Shown here: one piece after another, positions 35,038 through 44,645 of the stretch
How positions within the stretch are numbered: position 1 is the first letter of the stretch
How the letters are laid out: each line of letters starts with the position of its first letter
Assembly (NCBI RefSeq): GCF_036013935.1
Contig: NZ_CP107902.1
Span: 868,001 to 932,000 of the forward strand
Direction: 5' to 3'
Source: Streptomyces sp. NBC_00461
GTDB lineage: Bacteria > Actinomycetota > Actinomycetes > Streptomycetales > Streptomycetaceae
Length of the DNA: 64,000 nt
Program-made: the position numbers and the translations under genes
Notes under the pieces: model-generated
The model's database searches: none
What the model was told of the DNA's origin: nothing
Seen by the model: the letters and a program-made list of their open reading frames with translations, nothing else

Positions 35038-36656
35038 CCGCGTTGCAACAGGTAACCGGGGGTCGGGTCGGACGTCGTGGACGGGATCGAGTGCCTGATC
35101 GTGATCCGGTCGGGGCCGACGCGGACTTCCTTGACCACTGCGCGCAGGATGCGTTGACGCTCGAGGACCGAGGCGGTCCGCGCGCTTTCGCGTAGCCGGT
35201 CCAAGAACCCTTCGAGGTTCTCGGCGAGTTTGAGGTATGCCTGCTGGTCGACAAGCTGAGCGGCCAGAGACTTCAGGTGGTTGTGCAGGATCTGCCGTTG
35301 AGATCGGAGCCGGGGCACCCGCTCGCGGAGCTCGTCCAGGGTGACCAGCTCTTCCTGGTAGGCCCCGACCAGCCGGGCGATCGCCGCGTCGAGCACTGCG
35401 ATCTCCTGGTGCAGACGCTCCTTGCGGGCCTGGAACGGGGCGGCGTCGCGCATGCGCGCCAGGCGGCGTTCCAGTTCGGCGCGGACCAGTTCCGGGTCCG
35501 ACAGCAGGGTAAGTACGTGCTGCCAGACGAGTTCCTCCAGGTCATCGGCCCGTAGCGGGCGGCTGGTGCAGATCTTGATGGCCCCGGGGAGTTCCCAGCC
35601 GTTGGTGCCCGGACAACGGTAGTAGCGGTACTTCTTCGGGCCGGGCCCCTGCGAGGTCCGGCTGTAGGCGTACCCGCACACGTCGCAGATCAGCAGCCCC
35701 TGCAGGAGCACGGGCACCTTGGTGTTGCGCGGGGAAAACTTCGCGTTCTCCGCCAGCCGGCGCTCCACCAGGATGAAGAGCTCCTCGCTGACCAGTGCGG
35801 GACCCGGGACCTCGATCCACTCCTCGCGCGGCGTCGCGGTGACCCCGGCCTGCGGAGAGATGCCCCGTCCGGCCAGCCGTGAGGTCCGGTTGGGGCGGGG
35901 CGCGTCCGGCACGGTCCGGCTCTTCCCAAAGCACGCTCGCCCCACTTAGGCAGGATTACGGAGCATCCGCCCCAAGGTGCCGGCATCCCACTGCGGGTTG
36001 CCCTGCGGCGAGGGGATCTGGTCCTTCGACAGCTCGCGGGCAAGCGCCTGCATCGAGATCCCTCCGGCCGCGTACCGGTGAAAGATCCGTGCCACCACCC
36101 GGGCCTCGGCCTCGACAACCGCGTAGGCGGCTGTCCGGTGCTCCGCGCGGGAGAGGTAGCGGTAACCGTACGGTGCCCGGCCCAGGAGGCTGGTCTCGCC
36201 GTTCCTCGCCCGGTGCAGCTTGCCGCGCCGGGTGCGCTCGGATATCTGGGCCCGCTCGTACTCGGCGATCATGCCCTGGAACTGCACCATCAGGGACTCT
36301 TCCGCGGTGGTGGCCACCGGATTGTGGATGAACACCAGGTCGGTGCCGTTCTTGGTGAACTCCTCGATCAGCAGCACCTGGTGGGCATAGTTGCGGGCCA
36401 GACGGTCCGGCGACAGACAGACCACCCGCTCCACGAGCCGTTGGGTGCTCAGGTCCCGCAGCCGCTCCAGGGCCGGACGCACCAGAGCCGACCCCGACCA
36501 TCCGTCGTCCGTGAAGACCCACTCCGCAGGGATCTCCCACCCCTGCTCCTGAGCGTGTTCATGCAGGCAGGCGACCTGGCTGTCGATCGTCTCGTGCTGT
36601 TTCTGCCGGGTCGAGGACACACGGGCGTAAAGCGCTGCATGGATCATGGCCATCAC
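35038..36656 (-). pseudogene. Large serine recombinase interrupted by one TAA
   Basis: The reading frame from ATG 36656 stays the same down to the element edge, except for a TAA at 35946-35948 within RNPA-stop-VGRACFGKS, where relatives have Tyr. Domains: resolvase catalytic (ALYARVSSTRQKQHETIDSQ, with the nucleophile Ser in YARVSS; LSPDRLARN), recombinase (RAPYGYRYL onward), zinc ribbon (LLICDVCGYAYSRTSQ with later RCPG) and a coiled coil near 35300-35440. Joined, about 540 residues. As written it is truncated after the catalytic and linker regions. It would catalyse integration and excision of this element. Confidence 0.85.
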
Positions 36657-36777
36657 CTTGGGGGCCGGGGCGAACGGCTCGTCCCCAGACGGGGACGAGA
36701 ACCTGGTAGGCGGCGGCGAGCTCCACCGCGCCCAGCCGGTCGAAGACGAACTCGACCGTGACCTCGGGGTGGTCCAT
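36559..36777 (-). CDS. Short frame upstream of the serine recombinase
   Basis: The ATG at 36777 opens MDHPEVTVEFVFDRLGAVEL with AAAYQVLVPVWG following. The first 30 residues look like a genuine small protein found ahead of some actinomycete serine recombinases. After about residue 35 it overlaps the recombinase start out of frame and may be frameshifted. Function unknown; possibly an excision or control factor. Confidence 0.4.
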   Translation of the reverse strand: MDHPEVTVEFVFDRLGAVELAAAYQVLVPVWGRAVRPGPQGDGHDPCSALRPCVLDPAETARDDRQPGRLPA

Positions 36778-36978
36778 CAACACTCCAGGCCGACGGTGGA
36801 CTCACCGCACACGGCCGGAATCGGGTGGACATCGTCGCGACCACCGCCTGCGCTTCGACCGTATCGCCGGGATCCTCACCCGTCTGCGCCCCGGAGTGAT
36901 CGAGTCCTGAGGTCCGCGGTCACACCCGCGGTGACCTGAAACTCGAAGTTACCTTTTGCGTTGTAGGAGTCTGCGCGA

Positions 36979-37588
36979 GGTAGTCGGTCCAGCGGGTATC
37001 GCGGCGCCGCGTCCAGCGGGCCTCGGTCTCGTACGGCGACGCGATTTGCACCCGGGAGGGCGGCTGGCCGTCGCGCTTGGTGCGCGGCCGGAACTGTCCG
37101 CGCCCGTCCGCAGGGAAGCGCTGCACCAGGAGTGTTCGGAGTACCTGGGCCTGCGCCGGAACGGCGCCGGCGGGGAAGCGTGCGTCAAGTCGCTGAAGCA
37201 GTTCGCGGGCGTCGGCGCCCACCTGCTCGAGCCTGGCGACGGGGTAGCTGGGATGGGAGCACAGGCGCACCTGCCGCCCGTAACGTTCGGCCCGCTCGGC
37301 GGTGACCAGCTCATCCAGCAGTTCCGGCGTGTCTCGGGCCACATCCTCCAGGACGGCGCGCACCGCCTCGGACACCAGCTCCAGTCGGGTCAACTTCCGC
37401 GCGGCGGACGGGACGTAGGTGGAGTCGGTGCGCTGCTTGCCGCGCCCCTTGAGCAGGACGGCCCGCCGGATCCGCGTGAGCGCGAGGCCCAGCAGCCGGT
37501 CGGCTAGGTCGCCTTCGGCGAGCCGGTGGTGAAAGTCGGACAGGAGGCTGTGGTGGAAGCCGGAGTCTTCGGGTTCCAGTCCGTTAAA
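36979..37588 (-). pseudogene. IS1182-family transposase, N-proximal part (split and 5'-truncated)
   Basis: The minus strand reads LEPEDSGFHHSLLSDFHHRL, LKGRGKQRTDSTYVPSAARK, LTRLELVSEAVRAVLEDVAR and on to RRRDTRWTDYLA at the insertion point. This is the middle of an IS1182 transposase; about the first 100 residues are absent. The 5' edge is the ISAzo13 element at 37589. Before that insertion it was already joined to the EcsC fragment (AIVGAF then NGLEPEDSG). Confidence 0.75.
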
Positions 37589-39344
37589 GGGCGTGCAGAT
37601 CTTTAACTCGTCTTTTTGACCTTGGTTTGGGTGGGGTTGGAAGCGAGGAAGGTCGTGACGTCTGCTGGTGTGCGGAGGCGGGCTGTTGAGGTGTTGATGT
37701 GGTGGCCGTGTGCTTCCAGGAGTGGGCTGACCTCCTGTTTCGCGCGGCTGATGGTCATGGCGGTGACGCCGAAGAGTTGGCCGAGGAGGTCCATGGTGGC
37801 GAGTTTGCGCAGGTGGAGCACGGTGGCCAGGATTTGGTCGGCTGAGGTCAGCTTGGCTTTGGCGCCCGCGCCAGGGGCGACCATGCGCTCGTGACCACGG
37901 CGGGTGTGGAGCACTCGCTCGTGTTGAACCTGCAGCGCGGGAGTCAGTGCGTCGATGAGGTCGGTGAGCTGTTGGCGGGTCATCCCAGTCAGTTCAGGGT
38001 CCTGCAGCGACTGCTGGGTAAGGCGATCCGGTCCGTCCGTCGGGGCCTGGTTTGACGTGGTGTTGGTCGCTGACGGGTCCGGCGGGTGCTGGGGGTGGAG
38101 GGTGTAGTTCCAGTCGCCGTGGAAGCGGTGCCGGGTGATCGGGAGGGTGGCGATCTCGCCGTCGCTGACCTGGATGCCGGTGGGGTACGGGTTGGTGTCG
38201 AGTTCGGCGTGCACCGTCAGGCCGGTCTTGGTGGTGGTGGCCGCGATGCTCTCGATAATGACTTCGTGGCTGGTCAGGGGCCTGCCTCGCCAGTTCATGG
38301 TGATGTGGGAGAACAGCCGGTGCTCGATCCGGTTCCACTTCGACGTGCCGGGAGGCAGGTGGCAGACGGTGATGGTCAGGCCGGACTCAGCGGCGAACTG
38401 GGCGAGTTCGGTCTTCCAGGTGCGGGTGCGATACCCGTTGGAGCCGCCCGCGTCGGCGGTGATCAGCAGTCGTTCGGCCGTCGGATAGGTGGCCCGGCCG
38501 GCTCCGTTCCACCAGCGGCGGATCGACTCGACGGCGAACGCGGCGGTGTCGTGGTCGGTGCCCACGTTGACCCAGCCGGTGTTCGCGGCGACATCGTAGA
38601 TGCCGTAGGGCACCGCTCTGCCCAGCTCGCGATCGGGGAAGTCGTGGGTGTCGACCCGCACCGGCTCGCCTCTCGGCTCCCATTCACGGCCGTTGTTCTT
38701 GAACGGGCCGACCAGCTCCTTCTTCTTCGTGTCCACACTGATCACTGGTGCCTCGCAGTCCTGGTGGTCGCGGGCCGGCTCGTTGAGGTAGTGGAACTGT
38801 GCGTCCCGGTCGGGGTGCTGCTTGCCTTCGAGGGTCTTGGCGTTGCTCTGCAGACTGAAGCCCTCCTCGCGAGGTCGCCCACCGTATCCGCACAGATCCG
38901 GTGGCCCTGCCGGGTCAGCTGTTCGGCGAGCTTGCGGGTGGACTTGGTGGTCCAGCGCAGCGGCGACATGGGATCCCCGCGGACGCCGGGCTCGACCAAT
39001 GCAAGGAGAGCCTCCCGGACAGCTGGGTTCAGGTCGGCGACGCGTTTGCGGCCACCGCCGGGCCGGCGGATGCGTCCCAACGGGGCCTCTCTTGAGCCGA
39101 GTTCCCGCACTCCGGCAGACACAGTGCCCTCACGGACACCGGCGGCACGGGCGACCGCTCTGATCCCGCCGTGGCCGAGGGACTGGGCCTCCGCCCCTAT
39201 CACCAGGCGGCGCTGCCGCTCGTCCAGGTGCGGCAGAATCGCCCCGAACTTGGCTGCCAGCATCGCCCGTTGCTCTTCCAACCCGCTCATGTCAGACCAA
39301 CGAACCACCGACCAGAAAGCCACGAGTTAAAGATCTGCACGCCC
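37589..39344 (-). mobile_element. ISAzo13-family insertion sequence with complete ends
   Basis: Inverted repeats GGGCGTGCAGATCTTTAACT (37589-37608) and its exact complement ending at 39344. The flanks show TAAA on both sides (37585-37588 and 39345-39348), a probable 4-bp target duplication. Length 1756 bp. It carries one transposase gene with a single frame change. Confidence 0.85.
37603..39323 (-). pseudogene. ISAzo13-family transposase, frameshifted
   Basis: The N-terminal part (39323 to about 38880) contains a helix-turn-helix (GIRAVARAAGVREGTVSAGV) and RRPGGGRKRVADLNPAVREA. Near 38878 one base is missing in the GACCTCGCGAGGAG region. The rest (EEGFSLQSNAKTLEGKQ, then VISVDTKKKELVGPFKNNG, TADAGGSNGYRTRTWK, PGTSKWNRIEHRLFSHI) is in another frame and ends at 37603. 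The catalytic DDE residues sit in those three blocks and are intact. As written the protein is cut at about one third. Confidence 0.83.
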
Positions 39345-39715
39345 TAAAAGCACCGACGATCGCACCTCCCGAAGGCGCTGCCGCGGCGCCAGCGGAGGCG
39401 GCGATGACGAGCTGTCCTCCGGAGATCACCAGTCCCACGCCCGCTCCCGAGAGTGCTGCGCCGGCCGGGTAGTACCAGCTCGCTGCTCGTCCACGTACAG
39501 CGTCGATCTGCTGGAGGTCGAGGCGGCGAAGGTCGGCCAGTGATGCAACGTCGTGTCCGCGCTTCTTGTGGCGCGCCACCACCCGCTGAGAGGAGAGTCC
39601 CGCTCGCGAGACCCGTCCCACCGTCTTCCGTATGGACTGAGAAGCCGCGCCGCTCCAGTCCGGGAGGGCGTCGGCGGCTCCGCGAGCTCCGGCGCTGACC
39701 TTGTGAGCTCCCTTA
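39345..39715 (-). pseudogene. EcsC-family protein fragment
   Basis: The minus strand reads VARHKKRGHDVASLADLRRL, DLQQIDAVRGRAASWYYPAG and LSGAGVGLVISGGQLVIAAS before ending at the ISAzo13 insertion (PSGGAIVGAF). This matches the N-proximal half of actinomycete EcsC-domain proteins. The 5' end is cut by the IS5-family element at 39716, and beyond that element the frame continues into IS701 sequence, so the natural start is gone. Confidence 0.65.
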
Positions 39716-40766
39716 CGAGCTCGTGCATGGTTGGCGGTGGCGCGTCGAGGACCGAGATCGTTGATCATGGTCTGCGTGGTGGGGAACCGGGCACGTGCAG
39801 CGATCATGCAAAGCCAGCGGATCACGGGGCTAACGCCCGGAGTGATCGCCGAATTCGTCGCTGAGATCGGTCCGTTGTGGCACGAGCGGCACCAAGCTGG
39901 TCTCGCGTCGCGTCCCCGTAGCCGAGCCGTGGGCGCCGGGGCAAAACACAAACTGGTCTTCGTCGATCGGCTGTTGGCCACCCTCGTCCATCTTCGTCAT
40001 GGCGCCACCCACGATGTGCTGGCCTGCTGGTTCGGTGTCGACCGCTCCACCATCACGCGCGCAATCGGTGAAGTACGGCCGCTGTTGGCGATGCGCGGCT
40101 GCACCGTCGCCCCAGACGTTCGGCTGCGCACGCTCGCCGAAGTCGTCGACCATCTCGCTGCGAGCGGGCAGAGCGGGATCATGGACGGCACCGAAATCCG
40201 AGTCCGCCGCCCGGCCGCCGGGCGCAAGGACCGGGAGAAGTTCATCTCCGGTAAGAACAAGCAGAACGCCGTCAAGTCCATGGTCGTCACAGACGCCGAC
40301 GGCAGGCTGCTTTTCTGCAGCCCGGCCGAGCCAGCCAGCTGTGCCGACATCACCCATGCCCGGCAGTTAGGCCTGGTCAAGCTGCTTACAGACGAGCCCT
40401 TCGTGGAGATCCTGGCCGACGCCGGCTACCAGGGACTGGGAGCCCAGACGGGCGGACGCGTGGTCACACCACCGCACCGCAAGTTCAAGAAGAACGCCCC
40501 GGACTGGTACGAGGAAATGCATGAACGCCAACGCAAGGCCCACTCCTCCCGCCGTATCCGCGTCGAGCACGGCATCGCCCACCTCAAGAACTGGCGGGTC
40601 CTCGCCAGGCACCACGGCCGCCGCGAGCACATGACCTACATCATCCAAGCCGTCGCCGGACTGCTCTCCCACCAGCAAACCGCCACCCTGGCGACCGATT
40701 GCCACGTGTGAACACCAAGCGAAGCCGAACTCCGCGACGCGCCACCGCCAACCATGCACGAGCTCG
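39716..40766 (+). mobile_element. IS5-family insertion sequence with perfect ends and TTA duplication
   Basis: Perfect inverted repeats of about 32 bp: 39716-39747 (CGAGCTCGTGCATGGTTGGC...) against the complement at 40735-40766. TTA is present on both sides (39713-39715 and 40767-40769), the 3-bp duplication usual for IS5-group elements. 1051 bp with one intact transposase gene; the most recent-looking insertion in this region. Confidence 0.9.
39767..40711 (+). CDS. IS5-family DDE transposase (intact)
   Basis: 314 residues from the ATG at 39767; the frame is open a little further upstream. An N-terminal helix-turn-helix (HDVLACWFGVDRSTITRAIGEV near residue 82) precedes a DDE_Tnp_4-type core: the first Asp in GIMDGTEIRVRRP near residue 140, the second in ILADAGYQGLG near 217, and the Glu in RIRVEHGIAHLKNW near 264. 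The gene is contained within perfect terminal repeats and has no interruption, so the element is probably capable of movement. Confidence 0.92.
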   Translation: MVCVVGNRARAAIMQSQRITGLTPGVIAEFVAEIGPLWHERHQAGLASRPRSRAVGAGAKHKLVFVDRLLATLVHLRHGATHDVLACWFGVDRSTITRAIGEVRPLLAMRGCTVAPDVRLRTLAEVVDHLAASGQSGIMDGTEIRVRRPAAGRKDREKFISGKNKQNAVKSMVVTDADGRLLFCSPAEPASCADITHARQLGLVKLLTDEPFVEILADAGYQGLGAQTGGRVVTPPHRKFKKNAPDWYEEMHERQRKAHSSRRIRVEHGIAHLKNWRVLARHHGRREHMTYIIQAVAGLLSHQQTATLATDCHV

Positions 40767-40769
40767 TTA

Positions 40770-41135
40770 GGCAGGGGGCGGCGGCAGGTGGTGCAGGTGC
40801 CGGTCCAGCAGTTCAGCAGGTCCTGGATGGCGTCGAGGATCTGGTAGAGGGTGAGTCCGCTGTATCGGCTTTTGGGGCCAGGCGCTGTTCGGTGAGGAAG
40901 GCGTGGGCGGCGGTGACCAGGGTGACGTGGTGATGCCAACCGGTCCAGGAACGGCCCTCGAAGTGGTCCAGGCCGAGGCCGTGCTTGAGTTCCCGGTAGT
41001 CATGCTCGATGCGCCAGCGGATCTTGGCTGCCCGGCGCCTGAGGATCTCCTCGACCAGGTCCTCGACCAAGTCGCCCCCGACGACCCGGAGGACGACATC
41101 GCGCTGGTCGCCGCCAGGTACAACCGGGCCGGAGG
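40770..41135 (-). pseudogene. IS701-family transposase C-terminal fragment
   Basis: The minus strand reads KIRWRIEHDYRELKHGLGLD, HFEGRSWTGWHHHVTLVTAA and FLTEQRLAPK, containing the IS701 final catalytic Glu context. Then, after a frame change near 40870, GLTLYQILDAIQDLLNCWTG and TCRRPLP. It is truncated at its 5' side near the SRPBCC gene and at its 3' side fused to EcsC sequence before the IS5 insertion. Confidence 0.75.
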
Positions 41136-41201
41136 CTAGGATTCCGCGGAGCCCAGCAGCGCCCAGCAGGGCCGATGGCGGGCTACGAGAGGGAGTCACT
41201 C

Positions 41202-41711
41202 ATGGCAGCGGAGCAGCAGGAGAAGGCGCAGGACGAGACGGTGGAGCGGTTCGAGGTCACCCGGTTCATAGCGGCGCCCGCCACCCGGATATTCGGCCTG
41301 CTGTGCGATCCCGACGGGCATGTGGCGATCGACGCTTCCGGCATGCTCCAGGCCGCCGACGGCGAGCCCGTGCGGGCGGCCGGGGACTCGTTCGTCGTGC
41401 ACATGGACCGCGAGGCGATGAACGACCTGCCGCTGGGCCGCTACGACGTCACCGTGGAGATCACCCGGTTCGAGCAGGACACGCTCATCGAGTGGACCCC
41501 GACGTCCCCCATGCTCCAGCCCGCCGTCAACCACCACTTCGGCTACCGCCTCCGCCCCACGGAGAACGGCACCACCGAGGTGACCACGTACTACGACTGG
41601 AGCCGCATCCACGAGCAGTACCGGGCTGCCGGGATCTTCCCCCTCCTCCAGGAGTTGTCCCTGCGGGCCACTCTGGGAATCCTCGCGCGGACGGTCGAGC
41701 AGCGCGTCTGA
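41202..41711 (+). CDS. SRPBCC / polyketide cyclase-like protein
   Basis: 169 residues from the ATG at 41202 with GAGGGAG upstream (frame open to 41175). It opens with a charged helix, then the SRPBCC beta strand VERFEVTRFIAAPATRIFGLL near residues 13-33, with later TLIEWTPTSP and TTEVTTYYDWSRI. The hydrophobic-cavity fold binds lipids, polyketides or aromatic ligands. No operon partner remains, since it lies between IS701 and esterase fragments. Function not assignable beyond the fold. Confidence 0.82.
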   Translation: MAAEQQEKAQDETVERFEVTRFIAAPATRIFGLLCDPDGHVAIDASGMLQAADGEPVRAAGDSFVVHMDREAMNDLPLGRYDVTVEITRFEQDTLIEWTPTSPMLQPAVNHHFGYRLRPTENGTTEVTTYYDWSRIHEQYRAAGIFPLLQELSLRATLGILARTVEQRV

Positions 41712-41828
41712 CCGGTACCTGGTCTCCTAGGCCTCCTGCAGTCCTGCGACCGGGCGCCGCGGCATCGCCACGGCCGAAAGTGCGGTGTTCCATGGCGCAA
41801 CTGGCCAAAGTGCCCTGGTGGAAGTACA

Positions 41829-42293
41829 TCAGCCAGCCGCCACACAGCCCTCGTTGGGCCGCCACAGCCAGCGCAGAGCGTCCGGCAGCAGGACGCCGCC
41901 GTGGTTGGGGCTGTGTCCGCCGTCTCCCAGGACAAGGCGGAAGTCGTAGCCCGCTTCAGCGAGAGCGGCTGCCACGCGCAGGTTTTCGGCGAGCCAGTTC
42001 CACTGTGGCTCATTCCAGTGCAGGTCGCGGTGGCCGCCTTGCATGAAGATGCGCAGCGGCTTGCGGGGGACGCGGGAGATGAGGTCTGGGTAGGGGTTGC
42101 CGTCCGGCATCTGCGCGAAGCTGGACAGGTATCCGATGACGCGGCGGAACTTGTCCGGACGCAGCCACGCGGCGGTAAAGGCCCAGTTGCCGCCGCTGCT
42201 CCCGCCGCAGATGCCCCACCTTTCGGGCGACTGGGCGATGGTATAGCGCTCCGCAACCTGCGGGATGATCTCGGTGCGGGCTGGCACCCGCAC
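41829..42293 (-). pseudogene. Esterase D / Fes-like esterase, 5'-truncated
   Basis: 154 residues. It contains the nucleophile motif GICGGSSGGNWAFTAAW near residue 27, FMQGGHRDLHWNE near 84 and DGGHSPNHGGVLLPDALRWLW with the catalytic His near 124-144. Normal family members have about 130 more residues before this point, including the start of the hydrolase fold. The frame is continuous to the GTG at 42293, but no conserved sequence precedes it, so it is taken as a truncated gene. Confidence 0.6.
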
Positions 42294-43155
42294 GTGCCAA
42301 CCGTTGGCTCGCCGGTCGCGTAACGCGGGCCGCGGCGGCCTCGGGGTTCATGCCTATGACGTCCGAGGCCGCCTTCACCGGTTGCCCCACCGGAGGGGCG
42401 CGGCCCGGTCCGCCGCCGGGCAGACAAACGGACTCGGGCCTCCGACACATGCACACGTCGTGTCACGAACAGAACGAACCCGACCCGGTGAGCGACACGG
42501 CCACGTCAACCCCGGAGCTCGTGGGGCCGACCGGCCGTCCCCACGAGGCTCAACCGCCCTGTCTCCGGGGGGAGATGGCCGAGCGCTCACGGTGGTCGAT
42601 GCATGAACTAACTGCTATCGGACCGATACTGACCGTAACCTCCTTGGGGTTCGAGTGCACGATGGTGCCTCTGGTGCCAGGGGCGGGGAGCGGCGAGTAC
42701 TACGACGCCGACTACTGGCGCGGCCAGCTGCTGCGCCACCACTTTGAACCCACCTACATGTGCGGTGACCGCGCGGATGCCCCCTGCTCGCCCCGGAACT
42801 CATCGGCCAGGTCCACCCGCACATCACCCGCTCCCACCACCCCGAGATCGGCACCGTCCCACTCCCCCGCCCACCCCTCGTGCAGGAACTGCGCCACCTC
42901 ACCACCCTGCTGTAGGACGGCATCCGCCCGGCCGGCACCAGCCGGGCGCCGGGCGACCGCGAGGTGTCCTGGTTCACACGGCGCGCGGCCCCAACAGGGG
43001 AAAATACAAGGATGATTGATGGTTCATCAGTATGTGACCGCGAAGGGGACAGCGTCCCCGGGCCTCACCCACAGCCCATGGAGACGATCGTCCGGCTGAA
43101 GCCCCATGGAGCCTTCCGCCGAGAGGCAACCGCCCTTTGCACGTCACCGCGATAC
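42294..43155. other. Degenerate stretch, no gene assigned
   Basis: A plus-strand frame near 42650-43015 holds SGEYYDADYWRGQLLRHHFE and, one frame over, ELIGQVHPHITRSHHPEIGT with a TAG shortly after. That looks like broken coding sequence of an unknown protein. No start, ribosome binding site or family could be fixed. Confidence 0.35.
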
Positions 43156-43192
43156 GGCCCCGGCAGGTCTCCCCCGTCCTGCCGGGGCCTTT
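43156..43192 (+). terminator. Strong hairpin terminator
   Basis: GGCCCCGGCAGG (43156-43167) pairs perfectly with CCTGCCGGGGCC (43178-43189) around a 10-base loop and is followed by TTT. It would end plus-strand transcription and may also act for the minus-strand HNH remnant that reads through it. Confidence 0.75.
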
Positions 43193-43229
43193 CGCTGCCG
43201 CGGTCCTGCCTCGACCGGGTGCGCGGTTA

Positions 43230-43474
43230 CCGGGCGAGGTGACCGTGATCGGCTCGTTCGGGCAGCGGCTGAGGGCCTCTGAGAGCGCGGCTTCCTCGAC
43301 GGGGTCGACGGACAGCTGGTAGCGGGTCTTGTCGGCGACCCAGTCGGTGACGTACTGGCAGCGGTACGGCTGGTACGGCGGCAGCCACGTACTCGGATCC
43401 TGGTCCGACTTGGACCGGTTGCTCGCCGCGGACACTGCGATCAGTGCTCGGGCGTCGTCCTGGTCGTTGGTTAT
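43230..43474 (-). pseudogene. HNH nuclease (DUF1524-type) C-terminal fragment
   Basis: From 43474 the minus strand reads ITNDQDDARALIAVSAASNR, SKSDQDPSTWLPP and YRCQYVTDWVADKTRYQLSV, ending CPNEPITVT. This is the conserved C-terminal part of secreted actinomycete HNH (GmrSD-type DUF1524) proteins, with the Asn-Arg-Ser-Lys catalytic block. A TAG at 43475-43477 and IS982 sequence lie immediately upstream, so the N-terminus is gone. The frame runs on to 42974 without further conservation. Confidence 0.65.
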
Positions 43475-43508
43475 CTAGATGAATGAGTCCAAGGGGTGGT
43501 CGTTGCAG

Positions 43509-43640
43509 TCAGTGATCGTAGGCAGTGAGTGATCGCTTGATGGGCTGTCCAGTTTGGTCGTTGTGCCAGATCGCCGCTGTGAGTGCGAGGATCCGGCACA
43601 AGACCCGGGCTGACACCCCTTCCGGGCTCTTGTCGCCGTG
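43509..43640 (-). pseudogene. IS982-family transposase C-terminal fragment
   Basis: The minus strand reads VSARVLCRILALTAAIWHND then QTGQPIKRSLTAYDH and a TGA at 43509-43511, the typical ending of Streptomyces IS982 transposases. Everything upstream has been lost against the 3' end of the MerR gene. Confidence 0.7.
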
Positions 43641-43672
43641 TCAGGAATCCGGGGCGGTGCCCACTGCGGTGA

Positions 43673-44611
43673 CTATGCGGCACGGTCATTTCGCAGGGCC
43701 TGGATGAGCCAGGGGTACACCGGGATCAGGTTCGGTACGACCTGCCAGCCGTTGACGATCCACACCAGCCGCCAGTATCGGTCCACCTGGGGATCGTGTG
43801 CCTCATTGAACTGCTGGGCCATCCAGTGCCGGAATTCCGTGTCAGGGGTGCGCGCGAGCACCTCGGCGAAGCGGTCCACGAGGTCGTCGATGATGGTTGC
43901 GCCCCTGTCGCTGAGCGGGTCGATGCCCGACTCCATGGCTTCGGCCACCTTCTGACGGGTGAACTCCATCAGTTCCTCGCCGGCATCGCTCTCGATGTCG
44001 AGCGGGCGCCCGGCGGCCTGGCACCTGGCCGTCCGGCGCATCCGGGCCCGGAAGTCCTCGTCGCCGACCAGTTCGGCGAGTTCCACCCACGCGGCGACCT
44101 GCTCGCTGGACGGATCATCGGGGAGGTCGGGAGTGGCAGCGCGAACCATGGCCACCGCGGCCGGGTCGGCATCCACTGTACCGAAGGTGCCATCTATGAA
44201 ATCGTCGATCAAACGTCGGCGTTCCTCGCCGGACAACTGCGTGAGCCTGTGCATGAGCTTGGTCTCCTCGGGACTGGACCCGCGTCTGGCCACGACTCGC
44301 AGAACGCTCCGACGCAATTGCAGCACCCGGATCTGGACGTCCATGGCGTCGGCGTGCGCCGCGGCGACTTCCGCCACCGAGAGCTCGCGGTCCAGTACCC
44401 GTTGAATCGTGGCCAGGTCCATGCCCAGCTCGCGCAGTGTGCGGAGGAGTTCCAGACGAAGCAGTGCGTCGAGGTCGTAGAGCCGATAACCGGCGGGACT
44501 ACGGGTGGTCGGCGCTACCACCCCCGAATCGGAGTAGAACCGGATGGTCCTCACAGACAAGCCGGTCCGCCGGGAAAGCTCCCCGATCGAGTAGAGGGTC
44601 GTAACGTCCAT
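43673..44611 (-). CDS. MerR-family regulator with long effector domain
   Basis: 312 residues from the ATG at 44611 (GTGGGGG upstream; the frame also offers 44638). The MerR winged helix is at residues 4-75 (YSIGELSRRTGLSVRTIRFY, SPAGYRLYDLDALLRLELLR). A dimerisation helix follows to about 115, and then a 190-residue helical C-terminal part with no Cys-based metal site. That points to an organic ligand or another stimulus rather than a metal. A 19-bp perfect palindrome upstream (44627-44645) is the likely operator, so it probably regulates itself or a divergent gene. Confidence 0.88.
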   Translation of the reverse strand: MDVTTLYSIGELSRRTGLSVRTIRFYSDSGVVAPTTRSPAGYRLYDLDALLRLELLRTLRELGMDLATIQRVLDRELSVAEVAAAHADAMDVQIRVLQLRRSVLRVVARRGSSPEETKLMHRLTQLSGEERRRLIDDFIDGTFGTVDADPAAVAMVRAATPDLPDDPSSEQVAAWVELAELVGDEDFRARMRRTARCQAAGRPLDIESDAGEELMEFTRQKVAEAMESGIDPLSDRGATIIDDLVDRFAEVLARTPDTEFRHWMAQQFNEAHDPQVDRYWRLVWIVNGWQVVPNLIPVYPWLIQALRNDRAA

Positions 44612-44626
44612 GTCCCCCACTCTGTT

Positions 44627-44645
44627 GTCTCCAGTCACTGGAGAC
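44627..44645. promoter_or_regulatory. MerR operator palindrome
   Basis: GTCTCCAGT (44627-44635), one central base, and ACTGGAGAC (44637-44645) form a perfect inverted repeat 16 bp upstream of the MerR start. A TTGAGT -35-like sequence overlaps its edge on the minus strand. This is the geometry expected for a MerR-type operator. Confidence 0.8.

Larger units (their letters stand above)
35035..36978 (-). mobile_element. Serine-recombinase element inserted precisely in an IS1182 transposase gene
   Basis: Deleting the segment between the two TCG cores (minus strand; plus-strand CGA at 35035-35037 and 36976-36978) joins GACTACCTCG to TCCACGTGACC. That restores the IS1182 reading DYLVHVTETCDD. The segment is about 1.94 kb and contains a large serine recombinase and a short upstream frame. 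A three-base shared core fits serine-integrase crossover. Exact att sites were not proven. Confidence 0.7.

Noticed and set aside
42650..43015. Possible plus-strand gene with GEYYDADYWRGQLL
   Set aside because: Frame breaks and a TAG, no start and no family; described as degenerate sequence instead.
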